A stretch of 64,000 bases of DNA. Origin: Zingiber officinale. Lineage: Eukaryota > Streptophyta > Magnoliopsida > Zingiberales > Zingiberaceae. Position numbers and translations under genes: made by a program. The notes under the pieces are model-generated. The model was not told the DNA's origin. It made no database searches and saw only the letters and a list, made by a program, of their open reading frames with translations. Positions 23,637 through 33,315 of the stretch are shown here, piece after piece. The stretch spans positions 36,431,511-36,495,510 of the forward strand of contig NC_056000.1 of NCBI RefSeq assembly GCF_018446385.1. Direction: 5' to 3'. Within the stretch, counting starts at the first letter, position 1, and each line of letters opens with the position of its first letter.

Positions 23637-26041
23637 TGTTGGAGTGTATACTGAAAGCCTAAGCTTTGTAAACATTCATTATGAATAAAGAATCACATTT
23701 GGTTAAATTGTCTACATTTAGTTGTAGTTGTTCAATTAATTTATATTGTAGATAACATAGTATGTGGTGTCACATGCAGAAGATAATGTTATCAGTACCT
23801 TATAAATTATAAACAGAAGCTCACGACCAAAATGGAAAGGAACAAATCATTAGAAGGTCGTAGTGTAATTAGTTATTAGTTTATCTTGACTATATAATTA
23901 CACTAGTACACTCAGAGTGTATTGAGTAGGACCATATGAGGTCGTTTCTTTTATACTGACTTTATAAAGGAACAAAGACCTCAGTTATTATGGAAGTGTG
24001 TGCTCTTAATCCTAATATAATAACAAGCATATATATTTGATATTTATTTCTTTAATTTATCAAAGGGTGAGATTTAGTTCGATGAATCAATAAGCCTGAT
24101 AAGTTGGGAAATGATATCACTTATAGTGTATGTTGTTGATTATAGAAGGAAACTGTGTCCTAGAGATACTAGGTTGATAATGTCCCCAAGAGGAGCTCAT
24201 AAGGATTGTCATGTTAAACCCTGCAGGTGGACTTAGTCCGACATGACGATAAGGTTGAGTGGTACTACTCTTGGACTTAGATATTAATTAAATGAGTTGT
24301 CAGTAACTCACTTAATTAGTGGACATTCGATATCTTAAACACAGGGAGACTAACACGCACATAATAAGAAGGAGCCCAAAAATGTAATTTGGGATTGGTG
24401 CGGTAGTTCAATGATAGTTCTCTAGTGGAATGAATTATCATTGATAAAATTAAGTTGTGTGTTCGGGGCGAACACGGGATGCTTAATTTTATCGGGAGAC
24501 CAAAACCAATTCCTCCTCTCGGTCCCTATCGTAACCTCTTATTTATAGAGTTCTATACCCACCTATACCCACCTTCTATACCCACCCAATAGGGGCCGGC
24601 CAAGCTAGCTTGGGAAACAAGCTAGGGCCGGCCTAGGTATAAGATTGGGTGGTCGGCCCTAGCTTGAACCCAAGCTAGTGGGGCCGGCCAAAATAAATTA
24701 AAAGGAATTTTAATTTTAATTTTTATTATGTGGAAGAAATAATTTATTAAAGAGAATTTAAATTAAAATATCTCTCTTAAAAGATCTACAAAAGATTAAA
24801 GAAAGAGATTAGATCTCTTTCCTTATTTGTAGATTGGTGAGATATTTTATTTTCTCTTTAAAATTATTCACATGTTGATAAAATTAAAATTATAGAAATT
24901 TCCTTTTATCAACCATGAAGATATTTTTGAAGAGAAATTTTAATTTTTAAAATTTCCGGAAACAAATTAGGAAGTTTTAATTGTTGATTGAAACTTGTCC
25001 AATTTGTTCTCCAATGATGTGGCCGGCCAATGTAGATTTAATTGGGAAATTTTATTTTATTTTTCTCAATTAAATCATGTCAAGGAAATTGAGGAAATTT
25101 TATTGTAATTAAATTTCCTAATTTGCCTAGGCCAAGGAATATAAAAGAAGGGGTGAGGGTGCCTTCAAGAGAGACAACATCTATTATTTCTCTCCCTCTT
25201 TTGTTCCTTGGTGTGGCCGGCCATCCTCTCCCTCTCTTCCTCTTGTGGTGGCCGAACCCTTCTCTTCCATTGGAGCTCTTGTGGTGGCCGGATACTACTC
25301 GGAGAAGAAGAAGAAGAAGGAGAGAAAGCTAGCATCTCTTGGAGCTTGGTTAGTGTTTTGATTTTCTTCCTTGGTGAAGCTTCCTCTTTGTTGGCCGAAC
25401 CTAGCTAGGAGGAGAAGAAGGTGATTGGTGGTTTCTCGTCTCGGAAGATCGTTGCCCACACAACGTCCGAGGTTAGAAGAGGAATACGGTAGAAGATCAA
25501 GAGGTTTTTCTACAAGGTATAACTAGTAATTTTTCTTTCCGCATCATACTAGTTATTTATGGAAATAATACCAAATACAAGAGGCTTACGATTCTAGTGT
25601 TTCGAATTTGTTTTCGATATAGTGTTCTTTTGTTTTCCTTTTCCTTGTGATTTGATTGTTCTTTTTGGTTAACCTAAAGTTATTTTAGGAAATTAAATAT
25701 TAGATTTCTATAAAAGGTTTTGTCTAGTCGGTGGTGGTTGCTCCCATATCCAAGAAGGCCGTGTGCCTCGCCACGTCAGTACTGGGAACCAATTATGGAA
25801 ATTAATATTTAATGGAATTAATAACTTAAGGTGATTTGGGTCGAACGTGTTAAGTTCTGTAGGAGATCCAAGTCAAAACCTAAAAGAACAAATAGATTAA
25901 GTTTTGGATCAAAAGTGTTAAGTTCCGCAGGCGATCCAAAATTTAATTTAAAAGAACACATGGTAGCTAGGAAAAGGTTCAGACCTTTGTACAAAATTTT
26001 TGTACAGTGAAACCTCTAGGTTTTCAGAGTAGCAACCAACA
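23637..26041 (+). repeat. 5' LTR of copia c (2405 bp)
   Basis: TGTTGGAGTGTATACTG to AGCAACCAACA. A TATA box (TATAAAAG) lies at about 25140-25147, so U3 is about 1.5 kb and R-U5 about 0.87 kb. Near the U3 end, palindromic GGCCGGCC sites alternate with CTAGCTTG/CAAGCTAG inverted pairs (24590-24690). Confidence 0.9.
25140..25147 (+). promoter_or_regulatory. TATA box of copia c LTR
   Basis: TATAAAAG within GGCCAAGGAATATAAAAGAA. It is conserved, in reverse, in all the sister LTRs. Confidence 0.65.
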
Positions 26042-26043
26042 AT

Positions 26044-26055
26044 TGGTATCAGAGC
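26044..26055 (+). promoter_or_regulatory. Primer-binding site of copia c
   Basis: TGGTATCAGAGC, two bases after the LTR end, matches the 3' end of initiator tRNA-Met, the standard copia primer. Confidence 0.9.
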
Positions 26056-27148
26056 TACGGTTTTGCCTCTGTGTATTTGGTATTAGTTTAATTATGCACA
26101 TGTCATACATAATTTAGGCAGGCTAATAGTAGGATGTGCTAAGTTTGTGGATGCAGGATCCAACTATTATGACTTTTAGTTATTATGTGTGTGATTGGAC
26201 CCTTGGACATGTCAAGGGCATTTATATGTGTGTGCATGATTGTATTAAAATACAGTAGGAGCTGTATTTAGTTTTATTAGGATTTTATTTTTGATCTAGA
26301 TACATGTACATTCCTTTTATGGAATATAGGATCAAAAATGTAAAATTCTATTTATGTCGCGGATCGAATCTTGCAAAGCGTGGAACCTTCTAAGGACCAG
26401 AGGCGCAGCGGAACTAGGAGCAAGATGGATGCGACAACTAGACCAGTGGCGGTGGCCAAATATAGCTTGGGATGACAACACACGGAGGATAACTAGAGAT
26501 AAAAGCCATAATAGTTGAAAATTAGATTTTCTATTTATTGCTTTTATATGTGTATGTGTTAGTTTACATGCTTAGTAGGCTAGCATAGTTAAAATTCCTC
26601 ATTTATAAATAACTAAGTGGGAGAGAGATTTTTAAGTAAATCCCATGGTCTCCATTACTGGTTTGTAAGTGATGCAAACAAGCTTGCGCGTTGGCTCTGA
26701 GTGCCTTCCTCCATAACGGATGAGTTTGTTTGTGGATCACTAGAACAAACTTTCATTTTTGGATGACTATAGGAAGTTAATTAAGAGCGTGTGATCTTCC
26801 CCAACGGAAGGGGCATAATCTTATTAATGGACTTAGTGTCAAGTAATGGTATACACTTAGACACATCTAATAGTATCCTCCCCATCGGAGTCACTGCTAT
26901 TATTTGTGTGACCAAATAATACCAACTATTAATTTTATTTGTCAAAAAGTTAGGTTGACAAGATAATAAAATTAATGGGTTAAAACCCTCCTTTTACAAA
27001 TGTTGAATTTGTATACGTCCACACTAACGTGACTTACAAAATTCACGGTGTTATGAGGTGTTGGTTAATTTAAAATAGTATTGTTTGAGGAATCAATATT
27101 ATTCTAAATTTAGAGTTCTGACCAAAAGTTATTTGTGATTCTTAGGAT
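26056..27148 (+). other. Untranslated leader of copia c
   Basis: 1.1 kb without a credible gene. It is collinear with the leaders of copia b (21320-22750) and d (39570-40705). Confidence 0.7.
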
Positions 27149-28126
27149 GACTTTCAACCCACTGTCCATCATACTTCAACAGAATAGACTTACTTCTTAC
27201 TGCTGAAAGCTATAAATTTGTACTGACTGAGCAGTGCCCTGATGCACCTACTGGTGAATCTACCCAAGAGGAGATTGAATATCATAGGAAATGGGTAAAA
27301 GCAGATGAGATGGCGCGGTGTTACATTTTGGCTTCAATGTCAAATGTATTGCAACATCAGCATCAAGATTTACCAACAGCCTATGATATCATGAACAATC
27401 TCAAGGAACTCTTTGGTCATCAGGATAGGGCTTCTAGGAAAGAAGCCATGAGAAAGATAATGACAACCACCATGCAAGAGGGTACTCCAGTAAGGGATCA
27501 TATCCTAAAGATGATGGCTTATCTGAACGAGATACAGATCCTTGGAGGAGAAATTGATGGGGAAACCCAGATCGATATGATCCTCCAAACGCTACCTAGA
27601 AGTTTTGAGCAGTTCCGCCTGAACTATAATATGAATAAAAGGATTTATTCATTAGGGGAACTACTGACAGAACTTCAAGCGACAGAAGGATTATTTTGCC
27701 ACAATTCTCAAATTCACTATGCTGAAAATGATTCTACTTCTAAACCGAGAGGAAAGAAGAAGAAGAAACAAGCTGGCTCAGCAAAGAAAGTGAATAAGTC
27801 TCAGAGTACGGGATTTAAAGCTGGAGTGAAGAAGCCGAAGGGCCATCTGCAAGCAGGCAGGACATTGGAAGGCGGACTGTCCTCGTAGGAACCAAAACAA
27901 AGGTATATCTCATGCTCTAGTTGTTGAAACATGTTTAGCGGTGTTATCTACCAGCACCTGGTGTGTAGATACAGGAGCCACTGATCATGTCTACAATTCC
28001 TTGCAGGGGTTTCAAGAAACCCGACGACTATCTGAAGGAGAAATTACCGTCTACATGGGCAATGCTACTAAGGTGACAGCTGTTGCAGTGTGAGACGTCT
28101 ACTTATCTTTTAGTAGAAATAGGAAT
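27149..28126 (+). pseudogene. Copia c gag and protease, broken
   Basis: The likely gag start is ATG 27149. A deletion of some tens of bases near 27195 shifts the frame, after which gag is open to 27888 (the readable ORF from 27310 carries the capsid-like part, residues 1-130, and a basic Lys-rich linker). A frameshift just before the zinc knuckle leaves CKQAGHWKADC readable only in another frame near 27848. Protease DTGATDH is near 27970 and a TGA at about 28091 ends that frame. Gag would coat element RNA and protease would cut the polyprotein; neither can be made whole. Confidence 0.82.
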
Positions 28127-29753
28127 TTGGTTTTAAGAAATTGTCTTTATGTACCCAGTTTTAGAAAGAATTTAATTTCAGTTTCTAAACTGTTTTTAGA
28201 TGGATATTCAGTTTCTTTCAGTAACGATGTAGTTATTAAAAGAAATAAAGTGATTATCTGTTCTGGTGCATTAGTTGGCAATTTGTATACTTTAAATCCA
28301 ATTTCTTCCACAAAGCAAAACATGGAAATTTATAACTCATCTTCTAACTCTAATAAGAGAAAAAAAAACCTTCGGAAATGAACCAAGCATATCTTTGGCA
28401 TGTAAGGCTTGGTCATATTAACTTAAGTAGGATTCAGAGGCTTATAGCCGATGGACTCTTGAGTTCATTAGAGTTGGAAAATTTTCCAACTTGTGAATCT
28501 TGCTTGGAAGGTAAAATGACCAAGAGGTCGTTCAAGGCCAAGGGGTATAGAGCCAAAGAAGTGTTAGAATTGGTTCACTCTGATTTGTGTGGTCCTATGT
28601 CTGTCCAGGCAAGAGGAGGTTTTGAATATTTTGTCTCCTTCATAGACGATTATTCAAGATATGGATACATTTACCTAATGCGCCGCAAGTCCGAGTGCTT
28701 TGATAAGTTCAAAGAATACAAGGCTGATGTGGAAAAACGACTAGGTAAAAGTATCAAGACACTACGGTCAGATCGTGGTGGCGAATACCTCTTAGGAGAG
28801 TTTAGGAATTACTTATCAGAGGCCGGGATTCAATCCCAATTGTCTGCACCTGGAACACCCCAACAGAATGGTGTAGCAGAACGAAGGAATAGGACTCTTA
28901 TGGAGATGGTTAGATCGATGATGAGTTATTCAGAATTACCAAATTCGTTTTGGGGATATGCTCTGGAAACAGTAGTGTATGTTCTGAACTTAGTACCTTC
29001 TAAATCAGTTTCTACTACCCCCATAGAATTGTGGAATGAGCGAAAACCCAGTCTAAGACATATTCGGATTTGGGGTAGTCCAGCACATGTGCTAAAACCA
29101 GATGCTGATAAGTTAGAATCACGTACAGAAGTTCGCGTGTTTGTAGGATATCCCAAAGGAACGAAAGGTGGTTTATTTTATAGTCCTAAAGACCAGAAGG
29201 TCATTGTTAGCACCAATGCCCAGTTTTTAGAAGAAGACTATATAATGGATCACAAGCCCAGTAGCAAAGTTGTTTTAGAAGAACGTAGAGAGGACATGTC
29301 TACTTCAATACCAACAGTACAAGATGAAGTACCACAAGAGACTGCAACACGTGTCACACATGATCCACAACCACAGACAGTGCCTCGTCGTAGTGGGAGG
29401 GTTGTAAGGTAGCCTGAAAGATTCATGTTTTTGGGAGAGTCTTCGGACTTGATCCCGGGTAAACATGAACCTGATCCACGAACATATGATGAAGCACTCC
29501 AAGATATAGATGCAACATCTTGGCAAAAGGCGATGAATTCTGAAATAGAGTCTATGTACTCTAATAAGGTCTGGGAGCTTGTAGAACCACCTGATGGTGT
29601 AAAAGCCGTTGGATGCAAGTGGATCTATAAAAGGAAAAGAGGGACAGACGGGAAGGTAGAAACCTTCAAAGCTAGGCTTGTTGCGAAAGGGTACACTCAG
29701 AAAGAGGGAATCGATTATGAGGAAACCTTTTCACTGGTAGAAACCTTTTCACA
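28127..29753 (+). pseudogene. Copia c integrase and start of RT, broken and truncated
   Basis: The first part (28127-28381) runs into a frameshift in an A-run (about 28362-28370). From 28378 the frame is open for 344 codons: LWHVRLGHI and CESCLEGK of the HHCC finger, the integrase core with HSDLCGP, SDRGGEY and [13 protein letters not shown] carrying the D, D and E residues, then the acidic linker. TAG at 29410 stands for an expected Gln codon. RT begins at about 29425 and is cut at 29734, soon after the EETFS motif, before any catalytic Asp. A copied 13-bp stretch then joins it to the gypsy sequence. Confidence 0.88.
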
Positions 29754-29758
29754 TGGAT
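29722..29758 (+). other. Deletion junction with 13-bp filler duplication and right TGGAT
   Basis: GAAACCTTTTCAC occurs at 29722-29734 and again at 29740-29752, followed by A and then TGGAT (29754-29758). In copia d the first copy is followed by unbroken RT, so the second copy is filler at a repair joint. TGGAT matches the duplication at 13901-13905. Confidence 0.7.
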
Positions 29759-30577
29759 ATCGTGGGTCCATTTCCTATGGCGACCGGTCAGCGGAAGTTT
29801 TTGCTGGTGGTTGTCGACTATTTTTCCAAATGGATGGAAGCCGAGCCGCTAGCCAAGATCACCGAGCAGATGGTCAAAAAATTTATTTGGCAGCATATAA
29901 TTTGCCGGTTCGGCATCCCTCGACGGCTAGTATCAGATAACGGACGACAGTTCGTCGGGAAGCAACTCGAAGATTGGTGCAAAAGTTATGGCATTGAACA
30001 GCACTTCACTTCCGTGGCGTATCCTCAAAGCAACGGCCAAGCGGAAGTAACCAACAGAGAAATCCTTAGAATTCTTCGAGCCCGACTAGACCATATGGGA
30101 GGAAGTTAGGTGGACGAGCTGCCAGACGTTTTATGGGCCATCCGCACGACCCCAAAGGAAGGAACGGGCGTCACGCCTTTCCATTTGGTGTATGCCGGCG
30201 AAGCGGTTATTCCGGTCGAAGTCGGCGTCGAGTCCGTCCAGATCTAGAATTATGATGATGATAATAATGCCGAGCGGAGGAACATGGAGCTTGATTTGGT
30301 CGATGAAGAGCGAGCCAAGGCGTCCGTCCGGCTGATGGCGTACCGGCAACGGATGAAGCAAAACTACAACCGACGCGTAATCCCCAGTGCATTCCAGGTT
30401 GGCGACCTTGTCTGGAAGAAAGTAAAGTCGGTCGGCGACGTTGGCAAGCTGGAGGCTCCTTGGGCGGGCCCCTTCAAAGTCATCGAGAGGCTCCGCTCGG
30501 GCGCTTATTATTTGGAGGATGAAGACGGACGGCGGCTGGACCGACCATGGAGCGTGAATCATCTCGAGCCGTACTGA
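29754..30577 (+). pseudogene. Gypsy pol, second part: integrase core and C-terminus
   Basis: Gypsy pol resumes in the correct frame one codon after the first integrase Asp. DYFSKWMEAEPL, VSDNGRQF (second Asp) and YPQSNGQAEVTN (Glu) follow, then a basic C-terminal region with GDLVWKK and WAGPFKV, ending in TGA at 30575-30577. Two TAG codons (30107-30109, where Trp is expected, and 30245-30247) interrupt it. There is no frameshift. Integrase inserts element DNA into the host genome. Confidence 0.92.
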
Positions 30578-30710
30578 GCTGGATGAGAGGTGCGCTAGAT
30601 GTAATTTTATATATGTTGTGGGTTGTCCATGTCCTTGTAATGCAGGAAGCAAAATGATAAAAGGATGGCAAATAGCTTCGCCGAACGGCAGTGTCAAAAA
30701 TAGCCTTGAT

Positions 30711-31360
30711 GGTCGTCGAGCTCCGACGTTAAAAATCGAAAGACGAGCCGGCGTCTATAAATCATCCGAGCGGAAGACCGTCGAGCTCCGACGTTAAAAA
30801 TTGAGAGACGAGCTGGCGTCTATAAATCATCCGAGCGGAAGACCGTCGAGCTCCGACGTTAAAAATCGAGAGATGAGCCGGCGTCTATAAATCATCCGAG
30901 CGGAACACCATCGAGCTCCGACGTTAAAAATTGAGAGACGAGCCGACGTCTATAAATCATCCGAGTCGAAGACCGTCGAGCTCCGACGTTAAAAATCGAG
31001 AGACGAGCCGGCGTCTATAAATCATCCGAGCGGAAGACCATCGAGCTCCAACGTTAAAAATCGAGAGACGTGCCGGCGTCTATAAATCATCCGAGCGGAA
31101 GACCGTCGAGCTCCGACGTTAAAAATCTAGAGACGAGCCGGCGTCTATAAATCATCGGAGCGGAAGACCGTCGAGCTCCGACATTAAAAATCGAGAGACG
31201 AGCCGGCGTCTATAAATCATCCGAGCGGAAGACCGTCGAGCTCCGACGTTAAAAATCGAGAGACGAGCCGGCGTCTATAAATCATCCGAGCGGAAGACAG
31301 TCGAGCTCCGACGTTAAAAATCGAGAGACGAGCCAGCGTCTATAAATCGTCCGAGCGGAA
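30711..31360 (+). repeat. Tandem array, ten 65-bp units
   Basis: Exactly ten units start at 30711 and every 65 bases after it. Each has CGTCGAGCTCCGACG (a small inverted repeat), AGACGAGCCGGCGTCT (a second one), a TATA-like CTATAAATCATCC and CCGAGCGGAA. Units differ by a few substitutions and no length changes. The array lies between the end of gypsy pol and the 3' end of the antisense gene. Confidence 0.93.
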
Positions 31361-31868
31361 GAAGGCAATAAAAAAGACTTTGCGAACAAGTATCCAAGGG
31401 TATTCACCATCGATAACCGTTCGACCGCCTCTACGTTCCGCTCGGCCCAGTACCCGAAGGTACTTCAATATCCTCGAACATCTTCTGTCGAAGTAGGACA
31501 TATTCAGCCGAGCGGAATACTTACTTAAAAAACTTCGTAAAAATCTCTTTCGAACACGAGAGATATGATAAGAGGCGAGCAGACAGCACACATATTGACT
31601 AGCAAAAGGACAAAGCAAGCAAAAGGAGATTATATTAAAGAAACTAAGGCCGAGCGGTCAAATTATAAAAAGGGTAGTCTTCGCCCGAGCGGCCGAATTA
31701 CATCTAAATTTCTTATTCAAGATAATTGTACAGATCCTTCGGGATATTGTCAAAAAGAGCCACTTGATCTGCGGCCGGGATGACGGCGGACTCGGGAAGT
31801 TGCCCCTTGGACTTCAAATATGTCATCATGGCGGTCATAGCAAGGTCAAACGGAGTATACATCCGCTC
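31361..31868. other. Gypsy spacer between repeat array and antisense gene
   Basis: No gene. It includes several CCGAGCGG copies and would hold the 3' untranslated end of the antisense transcript. Confidence 0.5.
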
Positions 31869-32390
31869 TCAAACCTTCTCCGAAAATTCAGGCGAGCGGA
31901 TGTACTTCTGTCTCAGGGCGGTGACTCGGTTTGGCTCGGCCTCCTGATATTCTTTGAAGGCCGCTTGGGAGGCGACGAGGGATTCCTGCAGAGTTTTCAG
32001 CTCGTCCTTATGCTTGATGGCGTTGGCCGAGCGGCCTGCCTTCTCTCCATCGAGCTGCTCCATCAACTCCTTTATTTTCTGCTCTAATCCCCGAGCCTCG
32101 ACATTCTTTTTCTCCTGATCGGAGATGGTCGTGTTTTTCCGAGTGGTGGCCAGGGTTATTTTTTGGTCGAGCGACTTGACTTGCCGCTCGAGCTCGGCCA
32201 AAGCGTGGGCCTGATCGGCCGTCTTCTTCTGCTCGGCCGCCCACAAATCTTGAGCCTTCTTCAGCTCTTTCTGCAACTCAGCATACGAGGGGCCTTGTGA
32301 ACCGGACGGACCGCCTGCAGCCTTCAGTTGTCTCAATTCCTCGTCCACTATCGCTAGGCGGTTGGAGACAGCTATCTCCTCCACCCATCT
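31869..32390 (-). pseudogene. Antisense gene of gypsy element, exon 3 (coiled-coil C-terminus)
   Basis: Read on minus, the exon starts after a TTTTTCGTCAG acceptor (AG at 32392-32391) and is open for 173 codons to TGA 31871-31869. The sequence is heptad-rich in Leu, Glu, Lys, Gln and Ala (for example LAELERQVKSLDQKI), typical of a coiled coil. It joins exon 2 in phase 0 across an 82-bp intron (32391-32472). The exon itself is intact; the gene is called pseudo because of a stop in exon 1. The C-terminal coiled coil is compatible with self-association; the function is unknown. Confidence 0.8.
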
Positions 32391-32472
32391 CTGACGAAAA
32401 AGAAAGAAAATAGAAGTTGTTAGTGGCCGGTCGGAAAGAACGCATACAAAACTACGAAGAAAACGAACTTAC

Positions 32473-33197
32473 CCCCGTGGCCTCTTGCATGTGGCTGTTG
32501 GCCAAATTGCGGAGGGAGATTATCGCGACGCGCGCCCGAGCGTCGGCCCACATCTCAGCTAGGGGCCCTTTCAGGGTGATCGTGTGCTCGGGCGCGGTTG
32601 GGCGATCGGCCTCGGGTAGCAATTCTTCGGTCGGAAGGTGAAGTGTAACCCGGACAGTGCGGCCATGAACGAGAGTCGTTCGAGCAGATGATGGTAGAGG
32701 ATCGGAGCCAGGCACCGAAAATTGGGATAAAATGGTTGAGCATTGGACTTGACGGGGAGCAGGCGGAAGGACGCTGATTGGAACGGCCTCAAGAGGGTCC
32801 GCCGGCACGTCCAACTGAGAAGGGGTCCGGTCGGAGGAAATAGCCTCGACCTCTGGAGCCTTGCCGCGAGCGGTTGCAGTAACCCGCTCGGATGGTTGGA
32901 CCGCGGACGCAGCCGATCGGAGTGGAGTCTCCACTCGGCGCCTCTTTTGTCTAGGTTGTTCCTCTTCCCGAGTGGAACCTTCCTCTTGGACAGTTGGTCC
33001 TCCGCTGGGGGTGGCTCCGCTTGCCACGTTCTGCTGAGAAGCCTGAGCGGCCGACTCTTCATGAGTCCCGCTCTCCCCTTCATGCGAGCCGACCGGTTGG
33101 ATGCCGAGCGTCTCCATTTCTTTGGCTTTCGCGACTTCGAGCGCCGCCGCCTTTCTCTTCAGGATACCAGCCATGACCGACTCCATGACAATATTCG
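32473..33197 (-). pseudogene. Antisense gene of gypsy element, exon 2
   Basis: Read on minus, the acceptor CCTTTGCAG (33199-33198) opens the exon, which runs open to the donor GTAAGT at 32472-32467. It splits a codon with exon 1 (one base plus two) and joins exon 3 in phase 0. The first 25 residues are helical and basic; the next 140 are Ser/Pro/Glu/Gln-rich and probably disordered, with a basic KRRR cluster that could act in nuclear import; the last 40 look folded. It resembles the variable middle part of Tat antisense proteins; no domain was recognised. Confidence 0.8.
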
Positions 33198-33261
33198 CTG
33201 CAAAGGAAAAAGAAGAAAATCAGTTAGCAATCAAGGCAAATGTTCCAAGTAAAATTCTTAC

Positions 33262-33315
33262 CGAAGCCGCTCGGGAGGGGGGTTCTGGTCGGACTCAGGC
33301 CGAATATGTACATAA
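33262..33315 (-). pseudogene. Antisense gene of gypsy element, end of exon 1
   Basis: Read on minus, this continues exon 1 after the copia d insertion (one copy of CATAA, 33311-33315, being the duplication). It encodes YIFGLSPTRTPLPSGF and ends at the donor GTAAGA (33261-33256). The 64-bp intron is 33198-33261. Confidence 0.78.

Larger units (their letters stand above)
23637..29753 (+). mobile_element. Copia c: forward copia element, 3' half deleted
   Basis: Complete 5' LTR, primer site, leader, gag, protease, integrase and the first part of RT. It then ends at 29753 against gypsy integrase, with no RT core, RNase H or 3' LTR. It is the only element of this family in forward orientation in the window. 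Confidence 0.9.

Noticed and set aside
25123..25408. Small ORFs with Ser/Cys/Gly and Glu runs in the 2.4-kb copia LTR (also near 14540, 16400, 23404, 33807, 41230)
   Set aside because: They come from a GAA-rich tract and a repeated GTGGTGGCCG word in R-U5. Frames and ends vary between copies, so coding is unlikely.
30711..31360. 65-bp direct repeats as a CRISPR array
   Set aside because: Units are head-to-tail without unique spacers, and the context is a plant retrotransposon.
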